Shown: positions 1 through 6,426 of the stretch, piece by piece
Layout: each line of letters starts with the position of its first letter
How positions within the stretch are numbered: the stretch's first letter is position 1
Source: CAYFXA01 sp964347135
GTDB taxonomy: Bacteria; Patescibacteriota; Microgenomatia; PFEM01; JAHIFH01
Direction of reading: 5' to 3'
Assembly (NCBI GenBank): GCA_964347135.1
Contig: CAYFXA010000027.1
Span: forward strand, 1 to 10,727
DNA: 10,727 nt
Position numbers and translations under genes: made by a program
Notes under the pieces: model-generated
The model's input: only the letters and a program-made list of their open reading frames with translations
What the model was told of the DNA's origin: nothing
Databases searched by the model: none

Positions 1-189
1 ATCTAGTACATTTTTATCCTGAAGATTGATACCTCTGGTTAGAACGTTAAAGGTTTTGCGTTGGAAATTATCAAAAAATCTATTAAACCAAAGGGGCATT
101 CCTGCATAAATAACAGCGCCCCACCCAAGCTTATCTGAATCTAAATACCGGTCACTAATTTTTGACCAGTAATTTCTCATATCCTTCAT
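1..189 (-). CDS. Class I SAM-dependent methyltransferase, N-terminal 63 codons (cut by window edge)
   Basis: Reading the minus strand from an ATG at 189 gives 63 codons with no stop, running off the left edge. The peptide begins MKDMRNYWSKISDRYL and ends NVLD. That ending looks like the start of motif I (VLDxGxG) of Rossmann-fold SAM methyltransferases, and a leader of about 60 residues rich in Trp, Tyr and Phe before motif I is common in that family. The SAM-binding glycines and the catalytic part lie outside the window, so the substrate cannot be judged. It starts 8 bases after the stop of the GT2 gene on the same strand, so the two are probably co-transcribed. No Shine-Dalgarno site is visible. 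A second ATG at 180 would shorten the protein by three residues. Confidence 0.65.
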   Translation of the reverse strand, partial: MKDMRNYWSKISDRYLDSDKLGWGAVIYAGMPLWFNRFFDNFQRKTFNVLTRGINLQDKNVLD

Positions 190-197
190 ATTTGGGA

Positions 198-1145
198 TTA
201 TTTTTTCTCTAATTTTTGCTTTTTCAGTCGATAGAGGATATCTTCTTGAAACTTGCGGTTCGTAGCAATAAGGTCAGCGACAAGACCAATAAGAAAGATT
301 TGGAAGCCAATAATCAGGAGAACCGCGGCTAAAATTAATGATTGGATATGACCGCCCACGCGACTGCTAGCAAAATAGAAATAAAGAAATCTTAGTCCTA
401 GAACAAAACCACCAGCAAAAAAGACTCCCCCAATGTAGGAAAAAACTTTCAAAGGTTCGTACATAGCAAAGACTCTAACCATTGTTCCGGCCGATTTTTT
501 TACATGCCCCCACATACTGGTGTGAAGCCGTGATTCTCTTGTTTTAGGGTTAGTTTTAACAGAGATTGAAGTAATGGGAATTTTTTTCTTACCTGCTTGA
601 ATGATGGTTTCAATTACGTAAGAAAATTCGGTGACAATATTTAATTGCATGGCCGCATCTCGAGAGAAAGCCCTAAAGCCTGATGGGGCGTCAGGGACAT
701 CTGTTCCTGATAACATTCTTACTCCCCAACTACCAATTTTTTGGAGCATCTTTTTGATAAAGGAAAACTCTTTGATTTTGCTTGTTTGCCGGTCGGCAAT
801 AACAATTTCTGCTTCTCCTTTGAGAATAGGCGCAATTAGCTTAGGAATATCTTGTTGGGGATACTGATTATCACCGTCAGTATTGACAATAATGTCCGCT
901 CCTTTTGCTAGAGCAGTCTCAATTCCGGTAGCAAAGGCTTGAGCTAGGCCTTTATTACCGTGATGTCTGATAATATGGTTAACCTTCACTTTTTTGGCTG
1001 CTTGGTATGTTTTATCGATTGAGCCATCATCGATAACCAAAGTCTCAATTTTATCAATTCCCTTAATTTTTTTGGGAATGGATTTGATTACTAAAGGAAG
1101 CGTTTTTTCCTCGTTGTAACAGGGGACCATTACAATTAATTTCAT
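198..1145 (-). CDS. GT2 glycosyltransferase, DPM1/GtrB-like, with two C-terminal membrane helices
   Basis: A 315-residue GT-A fold family 2 enzyme. The nucleotide-binding start is IVMVPCYNEEKT (residues 4-15), VIDDGS at 37-42 carries the first Asp pair, and NTDGDNQYP at 88-96 holds the metal-binding DxD-type motif. The segment PSGFRAFSR (154-162) is typical of dolichol/polyprenyl-phosphate mannosyl- or glucosyltransferase relatives. Two hydrophobic segments (about 235-257 and 267-290) follow, as in GtrB-type proteins that stay at the inner membrane. The family transfers a sugar from a nucleotide donor to polyprenyl phosphate on the cytoplasmic face, and this is the likely role; the sugar is unknown. 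The start codon lies only about 10 bases past a strong -10 box, so the mRNA is probably leaderless or nearly so. A methyltransferase gene follows 8 bases downstream on the same strand. Confidence 0.9.
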   Translation of the reverse strand: MKLIVMVPCYNEEKTLPLVIKSIPKKIKGIDKIETLVIDDGSIDKTYQAAKKVKVNHIIRHHGNKGLAQAFATGIETALAKGADIIVNTDGDNQYPQQDIPKLIAPILKGEAEIVIADRQTSKIKEFSFIKKMLQKIGSWGVRMLSGTDVPDAPSGFRAFSRDAAMQLNIVTEFSYVIETIIQAGKKKIPITSISVKTNPKTRESRLHTSMWGHVKKSAGTMVRVFAMYEPLKVFSYIGGVFFAGGFVLGLRFLYFYFASSRVGGHIQSLILAAVLLIIGFQIFLIGLVADLIATNRKFQEDILYRLKKQKLEKK

Positions 1146-1146
1146 C

Positions 1147-1166
1147 CTGGCTTGATTTTAAGCCAG
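1147..1166. repeat. Perfect 7-bp inverted repeat over the -10 box
   Basis: CTGGCTT (1147-1153) and AAGCCAG (1160-1166) are perfect inverted copies around a 6-base loop. The dyad covers the whole -10 box (1155-1160) of the minus-strand GT2 promoter and ends one base before the start codon. It could be a repressor operator or a hairpin at the very 5' end of the transcript. No regulator gene is visible nearby. Confidence 0.6.
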
Positions 1167-1183
1167 AAGCGCACTTTCGTCAA
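1155..1183 (-). promoter_or_regulatory. Sigma70-type promoter for the minus-strand GT2 gene
   Basis: On the minus strand TTGACG (1183-1178) is followed after exactly 17 bases by TAAAAT (1160-1155). These match the -35 consensus at five of six positions and the -10 consensus at five of six, with ideal spacing. Transcription would begin near 1147-1149, leaving about 2 to 4 bases before the ATG at 1145, so there is no room for a normal ribosome binding site. The -35 box sits where the -35 region of the divergent plus-strand promoter would fall. Confidence 0.7.
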
Positions 1184-1194
1184 GAAATCTTGTT

Positions 1195-1200
1195 TATAAT
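1195..1200 (+). promoter_or_regulatory. Perfect -10 box upstream of the secreted-protein gene
   Basis: TATAAT is a perfect -10 hexamer. No good -35 box lies 16-18 bases upstream (the bases there are around CACTTT), so strength is uncertain. Use of this box would give a leader of roughly 130 bases before the ATG at 1335. The leader is A-rich and contains no ATG. It is back to back with the minus-strand GT2 promoter, so the two may compete or share regulation. Confidence 0.4.
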
Positions 1201-1334
1201 TAGCAGGTAGTGTAAACTTTTAAAGAAAGGAAATTGGGATTGTAATAATAGACAAAATTAAAGCCAAGTTTAGGAAAAGTGAAAGAAAGGACAGAGAGAC
1301 TAAAAAAACAATTGAGGAGTTCAGGATACCTTCA

Positions 1335-3146
1335 ATGATTCTCAAACACATTTTTATTTGTTTTTGTCTGCTTTTTTTCGGAATTGGCCAGTTTGTTTGG
1401 GCTCAAGTTGAGGAAGTTCCCAAAATTGAAATCCCAAACAATGTGTCTTACATTGTGGGCAACGATGAGCAAGCAGCTTTGTTTATTCTTTCCTCATTCT
1501 TATCCGGTGATTTCATGTTTTTTTTAGAAAGAGATTTCAAGGAAAGAAATAAATTAGTCCTAGAAAATAGCGATTCATTAGTTGTCTTTCCTCAAAAGAA
1601 GGCTTTACTCGAAAGAAAATGGGAGGGATATATTGATTATCCCCACATTAGGCTTCTTCCAGATCACCCTCTCTATTTTTATGTCCAATGGAAAGAAAGA
1701 CGAAGTGTCTCTGCCGTTGCAACTAATAAAAATAGGATAGAACTTCATCTTTTGTATGCCGCCAAAAGGTTGGTAGAGCTGGAGCAAAGCTTGAAGAAGG
1801 ACTTTTCGGAGGAGGTTATCAAAAGTATTTTAGAAGGGCACCAGTATCATATTGAAAGTTTGTTTAACAGCTTGAAGCAAGGATGGAAAGAAAGTAAGGA
1901 GGATACAGCCCAAAATATTCTTAAAACAGAGGTTTATATTCTAAATTTTGAGAAAAAAATAAGGTTGGTTCAGAAAAAAAATGAATTAGTCAATGAGGCG
2001 TCGGGAATTTTATTTGTTTATCAGAAAATTTTGGAATGGATAGGAACAGAGAGAGGGGACCCACAAAGAATAGTATATGAATATGATTTGCCACAAAAAG
2101 GTAATTATACTCTTTTGATTGAGAAAGAAAACTTTGAGGGGTCTTTTGAGAGTGATCCATATGAAGATGGAGTAGTAGTTGCCTCGGAAAAAATAACACC
2201 CACCGGAGATTTTAATAATGAATGGTTGGTTTTTAATCCTGTCTTTTTAAGTGAAGGGAAGTCAAAGCTGACATTGACACTGCCCCCGTTTATAAATTTA
2301 GTTTCTGGTGGTTCTTTTGAGGCAACCGGTGAAAGTTCTGATGCTGTGGATGGGCAAAAATCCAAAAGACTAAATACAGGTAAAGAAAGAAAAATGGAGT
2401 TAGCGATAGAACATTACAACCCCTATTTAAGTTACGATATTTCCTTTTACTACAGAAATTTAATGGGAAGTAAATTGGATTTTGTTGTTTTGGGAGAAGA
2501 CGTTTTCACAGAAGAAGCAATTGAAGTGGTTAGAGAGACCCTACCTCAAACTAAATGCTGGAATAAATTTTTGTATCGTCTTGGTCCAAACCCTAACCTA
2601 AAATCGCCAAAAATTGTTTTGGAATATCCAAGTGAGGTTGTGGCTGAAAGTGCAAGCCTACTGGACAATTTGGTGGTTAACATTAAATGGGAGCCGAAAC
2701 CGATACTAGTTTTGACAGAAAATAAGGAAATAGGAAGTGTTTTTTCATCCAAAAAGGAAAAAATAGACCTTGACTTTGATAAACTTGATTTATTTGAGTA
2801 TCAGGTCACATTAGATAACTCTTCACAAGAACCTTTCTTTTTGGTTTTTAATCAAACCTTTCACCCAAAACAACAACTTTACCCAGGGCTCTTTTGTGAA
2901 GACAGAAATTTTTGGTGTCGTGTTTTTGGCTCATGGAGGAGGAAACCTCTTGCTGAACAGTTTCATTTCGAAGCCAATGGATTCGCTAACGGCTGGTTTA
3001 TTGACCCTAAAATCGTTCATGAGAATAAATTTACGATTGAATTTTGGTATCAAAGAATTTATTATCCCGGCTTGGGGGTTATTACAGTAATTTTCCTAGC
3101 TGGAATTGCAGTTTTTGCCCGGGAAAGGCTGAAAGAACTATCGTAA
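1335..3146 (+). CDS. Secreted membrane-anchored protein with DUF5667-like segment and beta-rich modules; function unknown
   Basis: 603 residues. Residues 1-23 look like a signal peptide, with possible cleavage after VWA (21-23). A single membrane helix near the C-terminus (about 579-595) is followed by a short basic tail, so almost the whole chain should face outward. Residues about 104-220 (HIRLLPDHPLYF, then a Lys/Glu-rich helical stretch with RIELHLLYAAKRLVELE) resemble DUF5667. Residues about 320-450 open with NLVSGGSFEATG, typical of jelly-roll carbohydrate-binding-like domains, and continue with YDISFYYRN and a late LLDNLVVNI. Residues about 485-575 contain FFLVFNQTFHP and HFEANGFANGWFID followed by FTIEFWYQR, a pattern I associate with the extracellular C-terminus of large GT-C-like membrane proteins. 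No catalytic motif is recognised. The ATG has AGGA at 1323-1326, 8 bases upstream. A structural or glycan-binding surface role is an inference. Confidence 0.85.
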   Translation: MILKHIFICFCLLFFGIGQFVWAQVEEVPKIEIPNNVSYIVGNDEQAALFILSSFLSGDFMFFLERDFKERNKLVLENSDSLVVFPQKKALLERKWEGYIDYPHIRLLPDHPLYFYVQWKERRSVSAVATNKNRIELHLLYAAKRLVELEQSLKKDFSEEVIKSILEGHQYHIESLFNSLKQGWKESKEDTAQNILKTEVYILNFEKKIRLVQKKNELVNEASGILFVYQKILEWIGTERGDPQRIVYEYDLPQKGNYTLLIEKENFEGSFESDPYEDGVVVASEKITPTGDFNNEWLVFNPVFLSEGKSKLTLTLPPFINLVSGGSFEATGESSDAVDGQKSKRLNTGKERKMELAIEHYNPYLSYDISFYYRNLMGSKLDFVVLGEDVFTEEAIEVVRETLPQTKCWNKFLYRLGPNPNLKSPKIVLEYPSEVVAESASLLDNLVVNIKWEPKPILVLTENKEIGSVFSSKKEKIDLDFDKLDLFEYQVTLDNSSQEPFFLVFNQTFHPKQQLYPGLFCEDRNFWCRVFGSWRRKPLAEQFHFEANGFANGWFIDPKIVHENKFTIEFWYQRIYYPGLGVITVIFLAGIAVFARERLKELS

Positions 3147-3215
3147 TCAAACCCGCAATTCCCAAATAAAAAAAATCTTCCTTTATATTCCTAGAGTGTT
3201 ATGTCAAGAACTGAT

Positions 3216-3244
3216 TTGAGAAACGTTGGTTTAAAAGTTAAAAT
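3216..3244 (+). promoter_or_regulatory. Sigma70-type promoter for the GT2 gene at 3271
   Basis: TTGAGA (3216-3221) and TAAAAT (3239-3244) are separated by exactly 17 bases. Transcription would start near 3251, giving a leader of about 20 bases that has no Shine-Dalgarno match before the ATG at 3271. No terminator is visible between the secreted-protein gene and this point, so read-through from upstream is also possible. Confidence 0.55.
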
Positions 3245-3270
3245 TAGAGCAGCAAAACAAAAAAAATTAG

Positions 3271-4194
3271 ATGGAAGTTTCAATTATCATCCTTTCCTGG
3301 AACACAAAAAAGCTTCTTAGAGACTGCTTAAAGTCGATTTATTCCCAAGAAATCAAACCCGAAGTGATTGTGGTTGATAATGCTTCTTCCGATGGTTCAC
3401 CGGAAATGGTGAAAAAAGAATTTCCCCAAGCAATTTTAATTAAAAACAAAAAAAACCTTGGCTTTGCCAAAGGCAATAACCAAGGCATAAGAAAAGCAAA
3501 GGGTGATTACATCATGCTTCTTAACTCTGACACCGTGGTCCAAAAAAGTGCCTTTGAAGAATTAACTAAGGCAATGGAGGAGGATTCTTTTTTGGCTGTT
3601 TCGCCGCTTTTGATTCTACCCAATAACCGCCCCCAAATTGATTATTACATGAAATTTCCTAATCTTTGGCAGGTTTGTCTTTATCATAATCCTGTTTTTA
3701 GACCAGTGGCTTTAAAAATTCCTTTTTTAAGAAATCAAATTTGTTTTTCTCCAAAAAAGCGCCCTTTTGAAGTTGACCAATTACCAGGGGCTGCTCTAAT
3801 GGCTTCCAAAAAAACCTGGGATAAAGTAGGTTTATTGGACGAAGATTATCGTTTTCTTTATGAGGATGTTGATTGGTGCTATCGGGCGAGAAAACTGAAG
3901 TGTCGGTTGATGGTTATCCCGGAAGCGAAAATTACTCATATTGGCGGAGCGAGTTGGAAAAAGAAATTAAAGGAAGATAGTTTTGAATTTTACCGACATT
4001 TTTTCTCTTCAATGCTTTTGTTTGTGGAAAAAAATTATGGTCAGACAAAGAAATTAATCTTCCGGGTAGCGCTGATTAAAAATTGGCTATTGTCCGGCTT
4101 TTTGATTTTGCCCGTAACCATTTTCAGCCCAAGAGCGTGGAAAGTGGTACTTGACAAACTAAAATTAATAAGATACTTTCTAATTGTGAAATAA
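3271..4194 (+). CDS. GT2 glycosyltransferase, rhamnosyltransferase (WbbL)-like
   Basis: 307 residues with the full motif set of the WbbL/RfbF-like branch of family 2: SIIILSWN at 4-11, VVDNASSDGS at 34-43, NLGFAKGNNQG at 62-72, LLNSDT at 83-88 (metal-binding region), PGAALMASK at 172-180, and YEDVDWCYR at 197-205, which supplies the catalytic acidic residues. H223 with GG (225-226) follows, as in family relatives. The enzyme should act in the cytoplasm, adding a deoxyhexose or similar sugar from a nucleotide donor to a lipid-linked glycan; rhamnose is a guess from family resemblance. A hydrophobic stretch near 270-286 may associate with the membrane. The gene has its own promoter and is closed by an intrinsic terminator, so it is probably transcribed apart from the downstream flippase operon. 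The start is set by the family N-terminus; no Shine-Dalgarno site is seen. Confidence 0.9.
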   Translation: MEVSIIILSWNTKKLLRDCLKSIYSQEIKPEVIVVDNASSDGSPEMVKKEFPQAILIKNKKNLGFAKGNNQGIRKAKGDYIMLLNSDTVVQKSAFEELTKAMEEDSFLAVSPLLILPNNRPQIDYYMKFPNLWQVCLYHNPVFRPVALKIPFLRNQICFSPKKRPFEVDQLPGAALMASKKTWDKVGLLDEDYRFLYEDVDWCYRARKLKCRLMVIPEAKITHIGGASWKKKLKEDSFEFYRHFFSSMLLFVEKNYGQTKKLIFRVALIKNWLLSGFLILPVTIFSPRAWKVVLDKLKLIRYFLIVK

Positions 4195-4217
4195 TTTTCA
4201 CACCTGAGGATCTCAAA

Positions 4218-4243
4218 AAGAGGTGCCGTCGGCACCTTTTTTT
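4218..4243 (+). terminator. Intrinsic terminator after the WbbL-like GT2
   Basis: GGTGCC (4222-4227) pairs with GGCACC (4231-4236) across a GTC loop, extended outward by A-T pairs, and is followed by seven T residues (4237-4243). An A-rich stretch (4215-4219) on the other side means it could also work in the opposite direction. It begins 23 bases after the GT2 stop and separates that gene from the flippase operon. Confidence 0.85.
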
Positions 4244-4254
4244 GTTGGGGGTTG

Positions 4255-4263
4255 TGGTAGAAT
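4255..4263 (+). promoter_or_regulatory. Extended -10 promoter for the flippase operon
   Basis: TGGTAGAAT fits the extended -10 form TGnTAnAAT, with one mismatch to the TATAAT core. No good -35 box is present because the terminator T-run occupies that place. Transcription would begin around 4270, only about 5 bases before the flippase ATG at 4275, so the operon mRNA is probably leaderless or nearly so. Confidence 0.45.
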
Positions 4264-4274
4264 TAGCCTAGTGT

Positions 4275-5723
4275 ATGGCTGAATTACCTCTTAAACAAAA
4301 GGCAATCAGAGGTGGATTTTGGGTTTTTGTTGCCCGGATTGTTTCACGAGCGTTTTCTTTTTTACGGTTAATAATATTGGTTCGGTTATTAGCCCCAGAA
4401 GACTTTGGCTTGATGGGAATTGCCTTGTTATCCTTGGCAACTTTAGAAACGTTTTCCGAAACAGGCTTTAATCAAGCTTTAATTCAGAAGCAGAAGGTGG
4501 GCAAAAGAGATTTGGATACCGCCTGGACGATTTCTCTTATTCGTGGTTGCGTTTTGTTTTTGATTCTCTTTCTGGCTGCTCCTTTTCTGGCCATCTTTTT
4601 TAATTCTCCTCAGTCTGGATTAGTTGTTAGACTAATTGCTTTTGGCTTGCTTTTTAATGGCTTGATTAATAGTGGCATTGTTTTTTTTCAAAAAGAAATT
4701 GATTTTAAAAAACAATTTTTTTATCAACTTTCTGGTGATTTGACTGATTTTATCGTTGCCGTTAGTCTAGCTTTACTCTGGCGCAATGTTTGGGCCTTGG
4801 TTCTGGGCTTTTTAGCAGGCACTTTGGTAAGAATGGCTTTTTCTTATTTTATTCATCCCTACCGACCTCGCTGGCGATGGGATTTTCAAAAAACGAAAAT
4901 GTTGTTTCAATTTGGCAAATGGATCTTTCTTGCTAACCTGATTATTTTTTTCTTAACTCAGGGAGATGATGCTTTTGTGGGTAAGTTTTTAGGTGTAGCT
5001 GCTTTGGGTTTTTATCAGGTAGCTTATCGGTTTTCTAATCTGCCAGCAACAGAAATAACTCACGTTGTTTCTCGAGTGACTTTTCCGACCTATTCTAAAC
5101 TGCAAAAAGACCTTAGCCAACTCAGAGAAGCTTATCTTAATACTCTTTCTCTCGTGAGTTTTATTGCTCTGCCTTTAGCCATTGGCTTGTTTGTTCTTGC
5201 CCCTGAAGTGGTCAAGATTTTACTAGGGGATAAGTGGCTGCCGATTGTTCCGGTTTTGAGAATCTTGTCCCTTTTTGGGATTATCCGGGCCATTACGGGC
5301 GTAGGCGGGTCAGTTATCTTAGCCGTGGGCAAGCCGCAGTTGATTGCCTATGTCACTTCAATCCAGCTGGCAATGATGATTGGTTTGATTTATCCTTTTT
5401 CCATGCGCTGGAATATTGCTGGAGTGAGTTTAGTTGTTTTTCTTGTTTCTTTAATTTCTCTTCCGGCTCAACACTTGATTATCAAACAAATAGAGCTTGG
5501 GTGGGGAAAGTGGTTAAAAACACTGGGTCCACCAGTAGTGGCTTCTGTTTTAATGGCTTTGGCTTTAGGGACTATCAAATATTTTCTTAGAACCACTTCT
5601 TTGGCTAGTTTATTATTGCTAATTTTCCTAGGGATGATTGTTTACTCTGGAGTTATCTTTAGTCTGGCAAAAAAGCAAATACTGGTTTTCATCGGAGGTT
5701 TTAAAGAACAATGGTTGGTTTAA
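4275..5723 (+). CDS. Wzx/WzxC-like lipid-linked glycan flippase (MOP superfamily)
   Basis: 482 residues, almost all hydrophobic, with roughly 12 or more membrane segments. The N-terminal part reads like the WzxC/TuaB branch of polysaccharide export proteins: GGFWVFVARIVSRAFSFLRL (13-32), VRLLAPEDFGLMGIA (36-50), ETGFNQALIQ (62-71) and the later GDKWLPIVPVLRIL (318-331). Family members move undecaprenyl-linked oligosaccharides from the cytoplasmic to the outer face of the inner membrane. Length is normal for the family. It heads the operon and its last 13 bases overlap the methyltransferase start. The ATG lies about 5 bases after the predicted transcription start and has no Shine-Dalgarno site, which suggests leaderless initiation. 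Flippases are often encoded beside the transferases that build their substrate, consistent with the three transferase genes downstream. Confidence 0.92.
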   Translation: MAELPLKQKAIRGGFWVFVARIVSRAFSFLRLIILVRLLAPEDFGLMGIALLSLATLETFSETGFNQALIQKQKVGKRDLDTAWTISLIRGCVLFLILFLAAPFLAIFFNSPQSGLVVRLIAFGLLFNGLINSGIVFFQKEIDFKKQFFYQLSGDLTDFIVAVSLALLWRNVWALVLGFLAGTLVRMAFSYFIHPYRPRWRWDFQKTKMLFQFGKWIFLANLIIFFLTQGDDAFVGKFLGVAALGFYQVAYRFSNLPATEITHVVSRVTFPTYSKLQKDLSQLREAYLNTLSLVSFIALPLAIGLFVLAPEVVKILLGDKWLPIVPVLRILSLFGIIRAITGVGGSVILAVGKPQLIAYVTSIQLAMMIGLIYPFSMRWNIAGVSLVVFLVSLISLPAQHLIIKQIELGWGKWLKTLGPPVVASVLMALALGTIKYFLRTTSLASLLLLIFLGMIVYSGVIFSLAKKQILVFIGGFKEQWLV

Positions 5724-6382
5724 AAACTAAACTCAGTCAAAAACTAGCAAGATTAAGAGTCCGTCTTCAGCCAGAAAAATTTTATACCAAAGATTATTTT
5801 CTTAAAGACTGTGGCGGCTGGGAAACATTCTTGAAATCAGGTGGGAAAAAATTGGTCAAGAGATTTCAAGTGGCTTTAAAAATGGTGAAAATTAAAAAAG
5901 GAATGAAAGTTCTTGACATTGGTTGCGGTCGGGGAGAAGTGACCCATTATTGTCATCAGCAAGGAGCAGAAGTTGTTGGTCTTGATTTTAGTCAAGCAGC
6001 AATAAAAATTGCCAAAAAAACTTATCCCCAAATTCTTTTTATCCACCAAGACATTTTTCGATATCAACCGGAAACAAAATTCTCACTGATTATCATGCTT
6101 GACTTTATTGAGCATATTCCTAAAAGCCAGTTTAAGAATTTATTGAGAAAGTGTCATTATTGGCTAAAAAAAGATGGTCAGATCCTCATTCACACCAATG
6201 AAAAAAAGCAGGAAGAAGCACCAGGAGTTCCTTTTCACCCAACCCATATTAATTTACTCACCTCTCAAGAACTAAAAAGCATTTTGAATGATTATGATTT
6301 TGAGATTAAAAAGTTTATCTTAAGGCCAAGAAAGGCAAAAGAATCTAGCGGCGGCATTTATTGTTTAGCCAGGAGAGAATAA
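5711..6382 (+). CDS. Class I SAM-dependent methyltransferase
   Basis: 223 residues with a Methyltransf_11/23-type Rossmann domain. Motif I is VLDIGCGRGE (67-76), the acidic residue at the end of strand 2 is D92 in VVGLDFS, DIF (114-116) lies near motif II, and LDFIEHI (130-136) is the usual post-motif segment. Together with LKKDGQILIHT (152-162) this is a UbiG/sugar-methyltransferase-like pattern. The 60 residues before motif I contain KFYTKDYFLKDCGGWETF, a leader seen in some methyltransferases of glycan loci. The likely job is O-methylation of a sugar or of a glycan end, but the acceptor cannot be read from the sequence. It overlaps the flippase gene by 13 bases in another frame and has GGAGG at 5694-5698, 12 bases before the ATG, inside the flippase coding region. 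Confidence 0.9.
   Translation: MVGLKTKLSQKLARLRVRLQPEKFYTKDYFLKDCGGWETFLKSGGKKLVKRFQVALKMVKIKKGMKVLDIGCGRGEVTHYCHQQGAEVVGLDFSQAAIKIAKKTYPQILFIHQDIFRYQPETKFSLIIMLDFIEHIPKSQFKNLLRKCHYWLKKDGQILIHTNEKKQEEAPGVPFHPTHINLLTSQELKSILNDYDFEIKKFILRPRKAKESSGGIYCLARRE
6371..6375 (+). promoter_or_regulatory. Ribosome binding site of the 13-codon mini-ORF
   Basis: AGGAG sits 9 bases before the ATG at 6385, inside the last codons of the methyltransferase gene. The spacing is good, which is what makes the mini-ORF worth listing. Confidence 0.4.
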
Positions 6383-6384
6383 AC

Positions 6385-6426
6385 ATGCGCAAAGCTCTTA
6401 AAGGAGGCCAATTGTTAAAACAATGA
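6385..6426 (+). CDS. Possible 13-residue mini-ORF coupled to the downstream GT4 gene
   Basis: ATG at 6385 encodes MRKALKGGQLLKQ and ends with TGA at 6424-6426, which overlaps the ATG of the GT4 gene (6423-6425) in the ATGA form used elsewhere in this operon. It fills the only real gap in the operon and has AGGAG 9 bases upstream. Inside it AAAGGAGG (6400-6407) is the strongest Shine-Dalgarno-like match in the window, but lies 15 bases before the GT4 start, longer than usual. Ribosomes finishing the mini-ORF could restart on the GT4 gene. It may also be chance, or a remnant of a lost gene. No homology can be claimed for so short a peptide. Confidence 0.3.
   Translation: MRKALKGGQLLKQ
6400..6407 (+). 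promoter_or_regulatory. Strong Shine-Dalgarno match before the GT4 gene, at unusually long spacing
   Basis: AAAGGAGG is nearly the full anti-Shine-Dalgarno complement. It is 15 bases from the GT4 ATG at 6423, against the usual 5-9. No in-frame ATG, GTG or TTG lies closer, so either the long spacing is tolerated or the start is served by coupling from the mini-ORF. Confidence 0.5.

Noticed and set aside
631..867. 78-codon plus-strand ORF opposite the DPM1-like GT2 gene
   Set aside because: It is antisense to a gene with complete family motifs and shows no recognisable protein features.
1224..1334. In-frame open extension of 37 codons upstream of the secreted-protein ATG
   Set aside because: It contains no ATG, GTG or TTG start in that frame, is mostly charged A-rich codons, and would bury the clear signal peptide that begins at 1335. 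AGGA at 1323-1326 supports the ATG at 1335.
3201..3320. 39-codon ORF starting at ATG 3201 and overlapping the WbbL-like GT2 start
   Set aside because: It has no ribosome binding site, spans the predicted promoter at 3216-3244, and its last third only reads the GT2 N-terminus in the wrong frame.
5234..5590. 118-codon plus-strand ORF inside the flippase gene
   Set aside because: It is a shifted frame of a membrane-protein gene with an unnatural residue mix rich in Cys, Phe and Ser; the flippase frame is clearly the coding one.
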